Assembly: GCF_007786445.1 (NCBI RefSeq)
Contig: NZ_VNJI01000001.1
Location: 186,001-250,000 of the forward strand
Direction: 5' to 3'
Source: Paenibacillus cremeus
GTDB taxonomy: Bacteria; Bacillota; Bacilli; Paenibacillales; NBRC-103111
DNA length: 64,000 nt
Position numbers and translations under genes: made by a program. The notes under the pieces were generated by a model. The model was not told the DNA's origin and did not search any database. It saw nothing but the letters and a program-made list of their open reading frames with translations. Shown one piece after another: positions 8,416-18,400 of the stretch; position 1 is the stretch's first letter; every line of letters starts with the position of its first letter.

Positions 8416-9177
8416 GTGAGAAAAGCTTGGATATGGGCAACAACAACTGTACTTCTGTTCGGTCTGACGCTGCAGTCTGCCTGGGCAAGCGAAGAGCCGG
8501 AAGCGAAAAAGCAAATTGCGGTCGTGATCGACGATTTTGGCAACAGCATGCAAGGAACGGAGCAGATGCTGGAGCTGCCGATTCCGTTTGCCGCGGCGGT
8601 GATGCCGTTTCTGCCCACGACCAAACGAGATGCGGAGCAAGCGCATCGGCTAGGCAAAGAAGTGCTGCTGCATTTGCCCATGGAGCCGAATGCCGGCAAG
8701 CCGGAATGGCTGGGTCCGGGGGCCATCACCACCCGCCTATCCGATGAAGAGATCCGTAAGCGGGTGAACGCAGCTATTGATGATGTGCCGTATGCCGTAG
8801 GCATCAACAACCATATGGGCTCCAAGGTCACGGCTAACGAACGGATCATGCGCATTGTCATTTCCGTCTGCAAGGAACGAAACTTATTTTTTCTCGACAG
8901 CCGGACGACGCACAAAAGTGTGATCAAAAAGCTGGCGAACGAGCTGCAAGTGCCGACCGCGGAAAATCACATTTTTATGGACGACGTGTACACCCGCAGC
9001 CATATCGCCAAACAAGCGATCAAGGTACAAAAGCATGTGAAGACGCACCCCGTTACCGTTCTGATCGGACATGTCGGCCCTCCTGGCAAGCTTACCGCAG
9101 ACGTGCTCAAGCATGAGATCCCGACGCTTCAGCAGCTTGGGGCGGAGTTTGTACCAGTCTCACAGCTGGTGAGATGA
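8416..9177 (+). CDS. Secreted divergent polysaccharide deacetylase family protein
   Basis: A 253-residue protein with a Sec signal peptide (residues 1 to about 24, ending SAWA before SEEPE). The mature part has the divergent polysaccharide deacetylase (YibQ/DUF610) pattern: IAVVIDDFGN near the N-terminus, LLHLPMEPN, NNHMGSKVT and IGHVGPPG. It is expected outside the membrane, acting on or near cell-wall polysaccharide; the substrate is unproved. The start is GTG 8416, 8 bases after AGGAGG; an ATG inside the site (8408) is out of frame and stops after three codons. It is convergent with the CwlD-like amidase, a plausible wall-remodelling neighbour. Confidence 0.85.
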   Translation: MRKAWIWATTTVLLFGLTLQSAWASEEPEAKKQIAVVIDDFGNSMQGTEQMLELPIPFAAAVMPFLPTTKRDAEQAHRLGKEVLLHLPMEPNAGKPEWLGPGAITTRLSDEEIRKRVNAAIDDVPYAVGINNHMGSKVTANERIMRIVISVCKERNLFFLDSRTTHKSVIKKLANELQVPTAENHIFMDDVYTRSHIAKQAIKVQKHVKTHPVTVLIGHVGPPGKLTADVLKHEIPTLQQLGAEFVPVSQLVR

Positions 9178-9189
9178 ATACACGTTAGG

Positions 9190-9217
9190 AAGACCGCTCC
9201 GCAAAGGCAGCGGTCTT
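9190..9217. terminator. Hairpin between convergent deacetylase and amidase genes
   Basis: Perfect 9-bp stem AAGACCGCT/AGCGGTCTT with a 10-base loop. It overlaps the stop codon of the minus-strand amidase gene. The T-tract is poor on both sides (ATTGTTGTTG on +), so it may be a weak bidirectional terminator. Confidence 0.6.
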
Positions 9218-9983
9218 ATTGTTGTTGTTGCTGCTGAGACATATACTGCTTGACGCCGTCAGCAATCTTAGCGGCAATGGACCATTGCATGTCCTGCTTT
9301 TGCAGCATAGCGCGATCCTGAGCATTGGTCAGAAAGCCCATTTCAACGATCACAGCTGGCACCTTCGTATGTCTCAAGATGTAATACTTCTTCCCCATCA
9401 TCACAGGCTCTTCAGTCGTGCCATAGAGCGGATTGAGCGCCGTCTGAAGTGCGATGGCCAGTTGCTTGCTCTGTTCATTTTTTTGATGAATGATCAAGGG
9501 CCCGCGTTTGCCGGATCTCCGTGCGGAGTTGATGTGGAGGCTAAGCAGCATTTTAGGCTTAACCTCGTTTGCCAGATGGCTGCGCTGAGCCAGATCCTTT
9601 ACATGCCTTGAACGGCTGCGGAGCCACAAATTTTCGCTGCTGAGCGCATAATCTCCGCTGCGATTCAGGAGCACGCAGTAGCCTCTTTTTCGAAGCGTCT
9701 CGTAAGTTTTTTGTGCGATGGCCAGATTGATGTCTTTTTCCAGCACGTCACCGTATACAGTCCCGCTGTCAATGCCGCCATGTCCGACATCGAGCAGCAC
9801 ATCGACATTTGCGATCGCCGGATGATCCGCACGAATTTCAGGCAGCAGAAAGGATTCAAAATCAGAGTCAGGGGAGGCGGCAGAGCGCCCTTGAGCCGAT
9901 GAAGTAGGACTAACCAGCATTCCCGCCATCAGCAGTAGGAAAAGAACAGCCTTTGTTTTCATCAATCGCCGGTTCAATGGCAT
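9216..9983 (-). CDS. CwlD-like N-acetylmuramoyl-L-alanine amidase (Amidase_3)
   Basis: A 255-residue secreted protein: signal peptide (KTKAVLFLLLMAGMLVSP), then the Amidase_3 fold with zinc ligands in LDVGHGGIDSG, LEKDIN and LLSLHIN, and the catalytic Glu in VIVEMGFLTN. It cuts the amide between muramic acid and the stem peptide. Size and domain-only architecture match CwlD, which makes muramic delta-lactam in spore cortex with a PdaA-type deacetylase; that role here is inference. An AAAAGGAG site lies 5 bases before ATG 9983. It ends in a run of six Gln encoded by CAA/CAG repeats. Confidence 0.88.
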   Translation of the reverse strand: MPLNRRLMKTKAVLFLLLMAGMLVSPTSSAQGRSAASPDSDFESFLLPEIRADHPAIANVDVLLDVGHGGIDSGTVYGDVLEKDINLAIAQKTYETLRKRGYCVLLNRSGDYALSSENLWLRSRSRHVKDLAQRSHLANEVKPKMLLSLHINSARRSGKRGPLIIHQKNEQSKQLAIALQTALNPLYGTTEEPVMMGKKYYILRHTKVPAVIVEMGFLTNAQDRAMLQKQDMQWSIAAKIADGVKQYMSQQQQQQ

Positions 9984-10067
9984 GCACTCCTTTTTCGAAC
10001 AACAAGCTCGTCTTTATCATCCCCCAAAAAGTTTCTAACCCTTTAGCGATTAATGCTACCAATGGAG

Positions 10068-10077
10068 GGCAATACTA
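10068..10077 (+). promoter_or_regulatory. Candidate sigma-F/G -10 element for lonB
   Basis: GGCAATACTA fits the forespore -10 pattern GGHHANAHTR at every position and lies 81 bases before lonB, which is sigma-F controlled in B. subtilis. The matching -35 (GATTA at a 15-bp spacing) is weak, so this stays tentative. Confidence 0.35.
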
Positions 10078-10158
10078 CCAAATATATAGATTTTGGCTTG
10101 CAGCCGCGGCCTGGATGGAGAAACAGCCGGCTGTGAGCATCATGGAGGTTGACAGGTT

Positions 10159-11862
10159 ATGAGCATAAGCGTGATTTTAATGGTAATCCAGCTGTTTTTT
10201 GCGATTGTGATTGGTATGTATTTTTGGAATTTGCTGCGCAATCAGCAGACCAACCGTTCGGCGGTCGACAAGGAGTCGAAGAAGGAGCTGGAGAAGCTTC
10301 GGAAGCTGCGCTCCATCTCGCTGAACAAACCGCTTGCCGAGAAGACACGGCCTTCTTCCATGGATGATATCGTCGGTCAAAAAGAAGGGCTCCGCGCGCT
10401 GAAAGCCGCTCTATGCGGAGGCAATCCGCAGCATGTCATTATTTACGGCCCGCCGGGCGTAGGCAAAACCGCTGCCGCCCGCGTCATTTTGGAGGAAGCG
10501 AAGAAAAATCCGGAATCGCCATTCCGCCCGGATGCGAAGTTTACCGAGATTGATGCCACAACCGCCCGTTTTGACGAACGCGGCATTGCGGACCCGCTGA
10601 TCGGCTCCGTGCACGACCCGATTTATCAAGGGGCTGGAGCGATGGGCGTTGCGGGTATTCCTCAACCGAAGCTGGGGGCAGTGACCAAGGCGCATGGCGG
10701 TATTTTGTTTATTGATGAAATCGGGGAATTGCACCCGCACCAGATGAATAAATTATTAAAGGTACTCGAAGATCGTAAGGTGTTTTTGGAAAGTGCCTAC
10801 TATAACTCGGAAGATACCAATATTCCAAGCTACATTCACGATGTATTCCAAAATGGCCTGCCCGCGGACTTCCGCTTAGTAGGCGCAACAACCCGCAACC
10901 CGCAGGACATTCCACCGGCGATTCGGTCCCGGTGTATGGAAATCTTTTTCCGCCCGCTGCTGCCGGATGAAATTGCGATGATCGCCTCCAAAGCGCTGAA
11001 GAAAATTGGTTTTCCCGAGCAGTCGCCGGCTATCGATGTGGTGAAAAAGTACGCAACTAACGGGCGCGAAGCCGTCAACATTATTCAGCTGGCGGCCGGG
11101 ATGGCCTTAACCGATCAGCGCAGGGAAGTATCGGAAGCGGACATTGAGTGGGTGGTCAACAGCTCGCAAATTCCGCCGCGGCCGGAGAAAAAAATTCATC
11201 AACAGCCAGAAGTCGGGCTTGTCAACGGCTTGGCCGTTTATGGACCGAATATGGGGATGCTGTTGGAAATCGAAGTTACAGCCATACCGGTTATTCAACC
11301 CGGTACCGGACAGTTCACGATCACTGGGGTAGTCGACGAGGAGGAAATGGGCGGCGGCTCCCGCACGCTGCGTCGCAAAAGCATGGCGCGCGGCTCGGTG
11401 GAGAATGTGCTGACCGTGCTGCGCAGGCTCGGCGTCAATCCTTACAACTATGATTTGCACATCAACTTTCCGGGCGGAATCCCGATTGACGGCCCGTCCG
11501 CAGGGATTTCCATGGCGGTAGCGATTACTTCCGCGATCAAACAGATTCCGGTGGATAATCATATCGCGATGACCGGGGAAATCAGCATCCATGGCAAAGT
11601 GAAGCCGGTTGGAGGCGTCATTGCCAAGGTAGAGGCGGCCTTCCAAGCCGGAGCGACCAAGGTGCTGATTCCGAAGGAAAATTGGCAGGAAATTTTTGCA
11701 GGCTTAAACGGTCTCGAGGTTGTTCCTGTCGATTGTATCGAGGAGGCTCTGTTTCAATCGCTGGGTCTGGAGTTTACCCGTTCCAGCGATCCGCTGCTGC
11801 TTCCTCAAGATTCCGTTACCGCTGCCTCCGTCACCGTACTGCACGCCGACGCGCTCGAATAG
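10159..11862 (+). CDS. lonB: Spore-associated Lon-type protease LonB
   Basis: A 567-residue membrane-anchored Lon. A single N-terminal transmembrane helix (residues 3-26, SVILMVIQLFFAIVIG) replaces the large N-domain of LonA. The AAA+ module has Walker A GPPGVGKT (97-104) and Walker B ILFIDEIGE (182-190). The C-terminal peptidase has the Ser-Lys dyad Ser447 in DGPSAGIS and Lys490 in GGVIAKVEAA. GGAGG lies 10 bases before the ATG. LonB lies next to lonA as in B. subtilis, where it is made in the forespore. It ends in a terminator that overlaps its stop codon. Confidence 0.95.
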   Translation: MSISVILMVIQLFFAIVIGMYFWNLLRNQQTNRSAVDKESKKELEKLRKLRSISLNKPLAEKTRPSSMDDIVGQKEGLRALKAALCGGNPQHVIIYGPPGVGKTAAARVILEEAKKNPESPFRPDAKFTEIDATTARFDERGIADPLIGSVHDPIYQGAGAMGVAGIPQPKLGAVTKAHGGILFIDEIGELHPHQMNKLLKVLEDRKVFLESAYYNSEDTNIPSYIHDVFQNGLPADFRLVGATTRNPQDIPPAIRSRCMEIFFRPLLPDEIAMIASKALKKIGFPEQSPAIDVVKKYATNGREAVNIIQLAAGMALTDQRREVSEADIEWVVNSSQIPPRPEKKIHQQPEVGLVNGLAVYGPNMGMLLEIEVTAIPVIQPGTGQFTITGVVDEEEMGGGSRTLRRKSMARGSVENVLTVLRRLGVNPYNYDLHINFPGGIPIDGPSAGISMAVAITSAIKQIPVDNHIAMTGEISIHGKVKPVGGVIAKVEAAFQAGATKVLIPKENWQEIFAGLNGLEVVPVDCIEEALFQSLGLEFTRSSDPLLLPQDSVTAASVTVLHADALE

Positions 11863-11885
11863 AGCTCGCGGCGTTTTCTTTTTCA
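11844..11885 (+). terminator. Intrinsic terminator overlapping the end of lonB
   Basis: Imperfect GC-rich hairpin (CGCCG...GGCG with inner GCGCTC/GAGCTCGC pairing) followed by TTTTCTTTTT; it straddles the lonB stop codon. Confidence 0.75.
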
Positions 11886-11921
11886 CGGGTAAATAGGCGG
11901 TTTTGCAGTCAAGGGGCCTCA

Positions 11922-11951
11922 TTGGTGTTTTGAATTTAATTTTGCTAAAAT
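11922..11951 (+). promoter_or_regulatory. Candidate promoter for lonA
   Basis: TTGGTG (11922-11927), 18-bp spacer, extended -10 TGC-TAAAAT (11943-11951). The start codon is 41 bases further on. Confidence 0.55.
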
Positions 11952-11992
11952 GGTTATCACAGTATGTAAGTCTAGTCTGGAGGTGCTCGAAA

Positions 11993-14323
11993 GTGGGACC
12001 GAGCAAACAAAAGGTGCGCCGCTTGCCGCTGCTTCCGTTACGGGGGCTGCTAGTGTATCCCAGCATGGTGCTGCATTTGGATGTAGGCAGAGAGAAGTCT
12101 GTGCGGGCACTGGAAAAAGCCATGGTCGACGACAGCATGATCCTGCTTTGTTCGCAATCGGAAGTCAATATTGAGGAGCCGAAGACGGAAGATATTTACC
12201 GCATTGGTACGATTGCCAAAGTACGCCAGATGCTGAAGCTTCCTAACGGCACGATTCGCGTGCTGGTGGAAGGGGTCATGCGGGCGGAAATTACGGAGTT
12301 TCTCGTCAATGACGAATATTACGAGGTTTCGGTGAAAGAGCTGCCGGAGCAGGGAACATCCGATCCCGAGATCGATGCCCTCATGAGGACGGTATTAAGC
12401 CAGTTCGAGCATTATATCAACCTTTCCAAGAAGGTAACGCCGGAGACGCTGGCCGCCGTGTCGGATATCGATGAGCCGGGGCGTCTGGCCGATGTCATTT
12501 GCAGTCATCTATCGTTGAAAATAAAGGATAAGCAAGAAATTTTGGAAACCGTCGATGTTCGGGAGCGGCTGGAGAAGCTGCTGAGCATTTTGAACAACGA
12601 ACGGGAAGTGCTGGAGCTGGAGCGCAAGATCAGCCAACGCGTCAAAAAGCAGATGGAGAAGACGCAGAAGGAATACTACTTGCGTGAGCAGATGAAAGCC
12701 ATCCAGAAGGAGCTCGGAGACAAGGAAGGCCGTGCAGGTGAAGTAGATGAGCTGAGAAATCAGCTGGCGGAAACGCAGGTGCCGGAGAAGGTCAAAGAGA
12801 AGATCGAGAAAGAAATCGATCGACTGGAGAAAATGCCGGCGACCTCTGCCGAAGGCTCTGTCATTCGGAATTACATCGACTGGCTGCTGGCGCTCCCATG
12901 GTCCTCCTCTTCGGAAGACGATCTGGATATTGCTAAGGCGGAAGAGATTCTGAACGAGGATCACTACGGTCTGGAGAAGCCGAAGGAACGCGTGCTGGAA
13001 TACTTGGCCGTGCAAAAGCTGGTGAAAAAGCTCAAGGGGCCGATTCTCTGCTTGGTCGGGCCTCCGGGTGTGGGGAAAACCTCGATCGCTCGCTCCATCG
13101 CAAGGTCCATGGGACGGGAATTCGTTCGAATTTCGCTCGGCGGCGTCCGGGATGAAGCCGAGATTCGCGGGCATCGCCGGACGTATGTCGGTGCCATGCC
13201 GGGCCGGATCATCCAAGGCATGAAGACGGCGGGCACGAACAATCCGGTGTTCCTGCTCGATGAGATCGACAAGATGGCGATGGATTTCCGCGGCGATCCG
13301 GCCTCAGCCCTGCTTGAGGTACTGGATCCGGAGCAAAACAGCACGTTCAGCGACCATTATGTCGAGGTTCCTTTTGACCTCTCGAATGTCATGTTCGTAA
13401 CGACCGCGAATGCGGTGCATAACATTCCCCGGCCGCTGCTTGACCGGATGGAAGTGCTCTACATTCCGGGCTATACCGAGATCGAGAAGCTGCATATCGC
13501 CCGCAACTACTTGCTGCCGAAGCAGCAGCGCGATCACGGGCTGGAAGAAGGCCAGCTCGTCGTCAATGAAGCAGCGCTGATGCGGACCGTGAGAGAGTAT
13601 ACACGCGAAGCCGGCGTTCGAAACCTGGAGCAGCAGATCTCTTCGATTTGCCGCAAAGCGGCGAAGCAGGTGGTTGGTGGAACTGGCGCAGTTGAGGTAA
13701 CGGCTGACAACTTGAAAGAGTTCCTGGGTCAACCGAAGTTCCGCTTCGGAATGGCGGAGGAGCGCGATCAGGTCGGCGCTGTCACGGGCCTGGCATGGAC
13801 CGAGGTCGGCGGCGATACACTGGTGATCGAAGTCACCGTGATGCAGGGCAACGGAAAGCTGACCTTAACAGGGAAGCTGGGCGATGTGATGAAGGAGTCG
13901 GCGCAGGCCGCCTTCAGCTATACCCGTTCCCGCGCGGAGCACTTTGGCATTCAGCCGGACTTCCATGAGAAGTTCGATATTCATATTCATATCCCGGAAG
14001 GCGCGATTCCTAAGGACGGACCGTCTGCGGGCATCACGATGGGGACGGCGCTCATCTCCGCGCTGACCAATATCCCGGTCTCGCGTCACGTAGCGATGAC
14101 AGGCGAGATTACGCTGCGCGGTCGGGTGCTCCCGATCGGCGGGCTCAAGGAGAAGGCCATGGCGGCGCATCGCGCAGGCATTCGCACCGTCATTTTGCCG
14201 AAGGATAACGAGAAAGACATTGAAGAAATCCCCGAAAGCGTCCGCAGCGAGCTGCGTTTTATCCCGGTGTCACACATGGATGAAGTGCTGGAGCATGCGC
14301 TGGTTAAACCGGTAGGGGTGTAA
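11993..14323 (+). CDS. lonA: ATP-dependent protease LonA
   Basis: A 776-residue Lon, close to the B. subtilis length. The N-terminal LAN domain ([15 protein letters not shown]) is followed by coiled coil, an AAA+ module with Walker A GPPGVGKT (356-363), and a peptidase domain with catalytic Ser678 (DGPSAGIT) and Lys721 ([12 protein letters not shown]). It degrades misfolded and short-lived regulatory proteins in the cytoplasm. I chose GTG 11993, 8 bases after GGAGGT; the frame is open 30 codons upstream through the promoter but those residues are not conserved. ysxC follows after 18 bases and is probably co-transcribed. Confidence 0.97.
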   Translation: MGPSKQKVRRLPLLPLRGLLVYPSMVLHLDVGREKSVRALEKAMVDDSMILLCSQSEVNIEEPKTEDIYRIGTIAKVRQMLKLPNGTIRVLVEGVMRAEITEFLVNDEYYEVSVKELPEQGTSDPEIDALMRTVLSQFEHYINLSKKVTPETLAAVSDIDEPGRLADVICSHLSLKIKDKQEILETVDVRERLEKLLSILNNEREVLELERKISQRVKKQMEKTQKEYYLREQMKAIQKELGDKEGRAGEVDELRNQLAETQVPEKVKEKIEKEIDRLEKMPATSAEGSVIRNYIDWLLALPWSSSSEDDLDIAKAEEILNEDHYGLEKPKERVLEYLAVQKLVKKLKGPILCLVGPPGVGKTSIARSIARSMGREFVRISLGGVRDEAEIRGHRRTYVGAMPGRIIQGMKTAGTNNPVFLLDEIDKMAMDFRGDPASALLEVLDPEQNSTFSDHYVEVPFDLSNVMFVTTANAVHNIPRPLLDRMEVLYIPGYTEIEKLHIARNYLLPKQQRDHGLEEGQLVVNEAALMRTVREYTREAGVRNLEQQISSICRKAAKQVVGGTGAVEVTADNLKEFLGQPKFRFGMAEERDQVGAVTGLAWTEVGGDTLVIEVTVMQGNGKLTLTGKLGDVMKESAQAAFSYTRSRAEHFGIQPDFHEKFDIHIHIPEGAIPKDGPSAGITMGTALISALTNIPVSRHVAMTGEITLRGRVLPIGGLKEKAMAAHRAGIRTVILPKDNEKDIEEIPESVRSELRFIPVSHMDEVLEHALVKPVGV

Positions 14324-14341
14324 AGAAAGTGTGGAAATGAC

Positions 14342-15019
14342 ATGAAGGTCAATCAAGCTGAATTCATTATCAGCGCGGTTGGTCCGAATCAGTATCCTGA
14401 AGGCGCCTTGCCGGAGATTGCTCTGGCAGGGCGTTCGAATGTCGGCAAATCGTCGCTGATCAATCGGATGATCAACCGCAAGAACTTGGCGCGGACCAGC
14501 TCCAAGCCGGGCAAGACACAGCAGTTGAACTATTATTTAATCAATAAGGATTTGCACTTCGTTGATTTGCCTGGCTATGGCTATGCTCAGGTATCCAAGT
14601 CGAAGCGGGAGGTATGGGGCAAGTTCATCGAGGACTACTTGCTGCGGCGTGAACACCTCAAGCTGGTGCTGCTGATCATCGATCTTCGCCATCCTCCATC
14701 GAAGGATGACATCGCGATGTATGACTGGCTAAAGCATAACGGCGTGCCGATCTGCGTCGTCACGACGAAGGCGGACAAAATCCCGAAGGGCAAATGGCAG
14801 AAGCACGTCAAAATCATCAAGGAAGCGCTTGAAATGGACAAGGCTGATCCGCACATCCTGTTCTCCTCCGAGCTGGGACTCGGAAAGGACGAGCTGTGGG
14901 CCGTCATCGAGAATCGAATCGGATACGGCGCAGAAGCAGAGGCCGACTCGCATGCTGAGTCAAGCAGCAGCAGTGTGGAGGAATCTGACGCAGCGGCGAT
15001 TGCTGAGCCGCAAGCATAG
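14342..15019 (+). CDS. ysxC: Ribosome biogenesis GTPase YsxC/EngB
   Basis: A 225-residue TRAFAC GTPase needed for late 50S assembly. G1 [10 protein letters not shown]2 region SSKPGKTQ, G3 DLPGYG and G4 TKAD are all present. The B. subtilis protein is about 195 residues. The extra ~25-30 residues are a C-terminal Ala/Ser/Glu tail (from about residue 195, with [10 protein letters not shown]) not part of the G domain. ATG 14342 gives the canonical [12 protein letters not shown] start; the ribosome site is weak, fitting translational coupling to lonA. A strange hairpin array follows its stop codon. Confidence 0.96.
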   Translation: MKVNQAEFIISAVGPNQYPEGALPEIALAGRSNVGKSSLINRMINRKNLARTSSKPGKTQQLNYYLINKDLHFVDLPGYGYAQVSKSKREVWGKFIEDYLLRREHLKLVLLIIDLRHPPSKDDIAMYDWLKHNGVPICVVTTKADKIPKGKWQKHVKIIKEALEMDKADPHILFSSELGLGKDELWAVIENRIGYGAEAEADSHAESSSSSVEESDAAAIAEPQA

Positions 15020-15029
15020 CGGCGACGTT

Positions 15030-15257
15030 CAAAGCGGCGAACCCGCTTTGGAGCCTGACCGCGGGCCCGGACGACCTATACAAAGCGGAAAAACCGCTTT
15101 ACAGGCCGTTCCCCGGTCTGGATGATAAGTGTAGAGCGGAAATTCCGCTCTAGAGTACGGCTCCAGGTCCGAGCGCCCGATATAAAGCGGCTAATCTGCT
15201 TTAGAGTCCGTTCACGAAGTCCGAGCAACCCATGCAAAAGCGGAAATCCGCCTTGCA
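15030..15257 (+). repeat. Five-unit, 51-bp hairpin array after ysxC
   Basis: Five hairpins built on AAAGCGG...CCGCTTT begin at 15031, 15082, 15133, 15184 and 15236: steps of 51, 51, 51 and 52. Unit 3 has AGAGCGG...CCGCTCT, a paired A-to-G and T-to-C change that keeps the stem. Unit 4 swaps a C for T to give a G-U pair, and unit 5 has AAAGCGG...CCGCCTT. Between stems the DNA is only loosely conserved and GC-rich. No gene reads through it. A terminator follows, so the array probably lies in the ysxC transcript. Confidence 0.85.
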
Positions 15258-15274
15258 CGAGAATTTATCCCAAT

Positions 15275-15328
15275 AAGCCTGAGCCTAGATGGTTGTCTCG
15301 ACCCTCCTGGCCTCAGGCTTTTTCTTTA
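15275..15328 (+). terminator. Terminator after the hairpin array
   Basis: AAGCCTGAG/CTCAGGCTT stem with a ~28-base loop and TTTCTTT after it; likely ends the lonA-ysxC transcript. Confidence 0.75.
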
Positions 15329-15368
15329 CCAGTACAGCATGCGCTCCTTACTCCCACTCCCCTCAGCG

Positions 15369-15374
15369 TATAAT
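15369..15374 (+). promoter_or_regulatory. Probable -10 of the RND transporter promoter
   Basis: Perfect TATAAT about 95 bases before the transporter gene. The -35 position has no good match, leaving room for activation or a different upstream signal. Confidence 0.45.
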
Positions 15375-15413
15375 CGCCCCATTTTTGCATCAAACTGGGG
15401 ACAAGAGATTCTC

Positions 15414-15448
15414 ATTGTCAAGGACGGTGAATTTGTGTCCTTGACAAT
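15414..15448 (+). repeat. Perfect 12-bp inverted repeat before the RND transporter
   Basis: ATTGTCAAGGAC (15414-15425) and GTCCTTGACAAT (15437-15448) are separated by 11 bases. It lies between the -10 and the ribosome site, so it would block or fold the 5' leader. Length and symmetry suit a TetR- or MarR-type operator, or a leader hairpin. Confidence 0.75.
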
Positions 15449-15468
15449 CAAAGGAGCGATTAGGCGCC

Positions 15469-18400
15469 GTGAACTTTTTAACCCGTTTCAGCCTCAAAAA
15501 TCCGGCAGCGATCATCATTAGCGCACTGCTGCTGATGGTCGGCGGCTTGTATGCTTTTACCACGCTGAAGGTGGATATGCTGCCGAACATTGAGCTTCCG
15601 ACGCTGACGGTCCAGTCGGTCTATCCCGGAGCTTCGCCTGCGGACGTAGATGACCGGGTGACGCAGAAGCTGGAGCAGAGCTTGAAGAGCCTAAGCGGCA
15701 TCAAAAAGCTGACCAGCCAGTCGCTCGAAAGCTTCTCCCTTGTGCAGCTGGAATTTCCGATCGGCACCGACATGGACAGCACGACGCGGCAAGTCGAGTC
15801 GTCCTTGCAAGACGTCAAGCTGCCGGAGGGGGTGACGCCCAAGGTGACCCGGTTCAGCTTCGGTTCGCTGCCGATCTTAAATATTGCGCTATTCCCGAAG
15901 GATGCCGGCTCCGGCTCCATCGAATCGATCGTCGATAAAGACATTCGCCCGGAGCTCGAAAAAATCGAGGGCGTAAGCAGCATCAGCATCGGCGGTATGA
16001 AACATAGCTTCATCGAGATTTCCGTCGATCCCGAAAAAGCCAAGGCCAACAATATTACCCTGAATCAGATTTCGCAAAAGGTTCAAGGGCTTTTTGTGTC
16101 GATGCCGGCCGGTTCGGCGATCCAGAACAATATTATCATTCCGATTCGGGTAGAGCAGCGAGCGGCGGGCATTGCGGATTTGAAGCAGCTCTCGTTTGAC
16201 GTGCAGGCCGGCTTCCCGCCCGTACCAAGCACCATCCTGCTTTCGGATATCGCCGCGATCAAGGCGGTCGAAGACTCAGAGGAGCTGGTCCGTTATAACG
16301 AAAAATCGAGTCTAGCCCTATCCGTATCCAAAAAACAGGACGCCAACACCGTGCAAATTGCAGATAAAGTGTTAGCCACCTTGGACAAGTACCAAGACCG
16401 GCTCAGCTACTCACTCGCGTTCGATCAAGCGGCCGGCATCAAAAAATCCGTAGACAGCCTGCGCAATGAAGGGCTTTTCGGTGCGCTGTTTGCGTCGCTG
16501 GCCGTGCTGCTGTTTCTTCGCAATCTGCGGGCGACGTTTATCGCCATTATATCGATTCCGCTCTCTCTGCTGATAGCTTCAATTGCATTAGCAAAAATGG
16601 GAATCACGCTCAACATCATGACCTTAGGCGGAATGGCGGTTGCGGTCGGTCGCGTGGTGGATGACAGCATCGTCGTGATCGAAAATATTTATCGGAGGAT
16701 GAGTCAGCGCCAAGCCGGACAGGATCGAACTGGGATCGCTTTAGAAGCGTCCAAAGAAATGATGAGCGCGATTACATCTTCTACTTTGACTACCATCGTC
16801 GTCTTTTTGCCGCTTGGGTTCGTGGGGGGCATTACGGGGGAGTTTTTTCTTCCCTTTGCGTTGACGGTGGTCTTTGCGCTGGCGGCATCGCTGCTCGTGG
16901 CCGTTACGGTAGTTCCAATCCTGTCCAAAGGCGCATTCGGCAAGCTGAGAGCGGCGGTAGAGGAGCGGGAAAGCGCTCTGCAGCGGCTGTACGCCAGAGT
17001 GCTCGAAGCGGGGCTGAAGCGCAAAGGAACGGTGATCGTTGGATCTCTGGTTATTTTGGGAGCATCGTTATTTCTGGTGCCGCAGCTTGGCTTTATATTC
17101 CTCCCTAACGAGAAGCAGCAGGTGGTAGCCGCCGGCTTTAAGCTCCCTCCCGCAACGCAGCTGGAAAAAACGAATCAGGTTTCGCAGGAAATCGAAAAGA
17201 TGCTGCTCCAGCAGCCGGAAATTTTCGAGTACGTGTTCACATCCATCGGCGGATTGGACTATATGTCCGGCATGAAGCAGGCGAATCAGGCTCAGTACAT
17301 GATGAGCATCAATCCGAAGGTCGACGTCGATACCGTCATCAAGACCTTATCCGTGCAGCTCGATGCCATCGTAAAAAAGGCGTCCCCAGAGGCAACAGTT
17401 ACCGTACAGGAGATGAGCTCAGGCGGCCCTCCAACCGGCAATAACGTAAACGTGCAGCTGTACGGCAGCGATATGGACAAGCTAGGCGAAGCGGCCAAGA
17501 AGGTTGAAGATCATTTGAAGCAGAACATGGATTTGCAATATATCCAAAACAATTTCCGCGAAAAACAGCGGCAGTGGATCGTCCGCATCGACCCGCAAAA
17601 GGCGGCGGAGGCCGGCATCGATCCCATGATGGTGTTGGGGCTTGTGGCGGACCGAACCAAGCCGGTCACGGTTGGGACGTACACTCTAGACGGCAAAACG
17701 CAAGAAATCCGCGCTGCCTACGCCCAAGGGCTTACAGATGCCTCGGACCTGGAGAATATCGCTTTATTCGGGAAAAAGGGGCGTGTCCTGATCAAAGACA
17801 TTGCGGCGGTGCAAGCGGTGGACACCTTATCCAGCATCCAGCGGCTGGACGGCAAAATCTATGCGGAAGTAAGCGCCCAAATCCGCAGCGATAATGTGGC
17901 TAATACGACGAAAGCGGTTCAGGACAGCGTGGCTAAGCTGGCGCTGCCGGAGGGCATCAGCCTGACTTCGGGCGGAGGAAGCGAAGAAACGGAGCAAACG
18001 TTCAAAGAGCTCGGTCTGGCCATTGCTGCGGCAATTGGGCTTGTTTATCTGGTCATGCTGGTCTCCTTCGGGAAGGCGCGCATTCCAATCGTCATTCTAT
18101 CCTCTTTGCTGTTCATTCCTGTAGGTGCCATCGCCGGACTGTATTTCACGCGCCAGCCGCTGTCCGTCAGTGCGATGATCGGGCTGCTCATGCTAGTAGG
18201 CATCGTGGTTACGAATGCGATCGTGCTGATCGATAGGGTCAGTCAAAATCGTCAATCCGGCATGAAGATCCGCAAAGCACTGATTGAAGCGGGAACGACC
18301 CGGCTGCGCCCGATTCTGATGACGGCGTTCGCAACGGTGTGCGCTTTAGTTCCGCTGGCGCTGACGGAATCCGAAGGGAGCCTGATTTCGAAGGGGCTCG

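Noticed and set aside
15030-15257. CRISPR or simple coding tandem repeat
   Set aside because: The conserved part is a hairpin of about 20 bases with variable surroundings, only five units, stop codons in the frames and no cas genes. 51 is a multiple of 3, but the 52-base step breaks the frame.
15122-15521. Short + frames in the hairpin array and RND leader
   Set aside because: They lack ribosome sites, cross a terminator and an inverted repeat, and have no protein-like composition.
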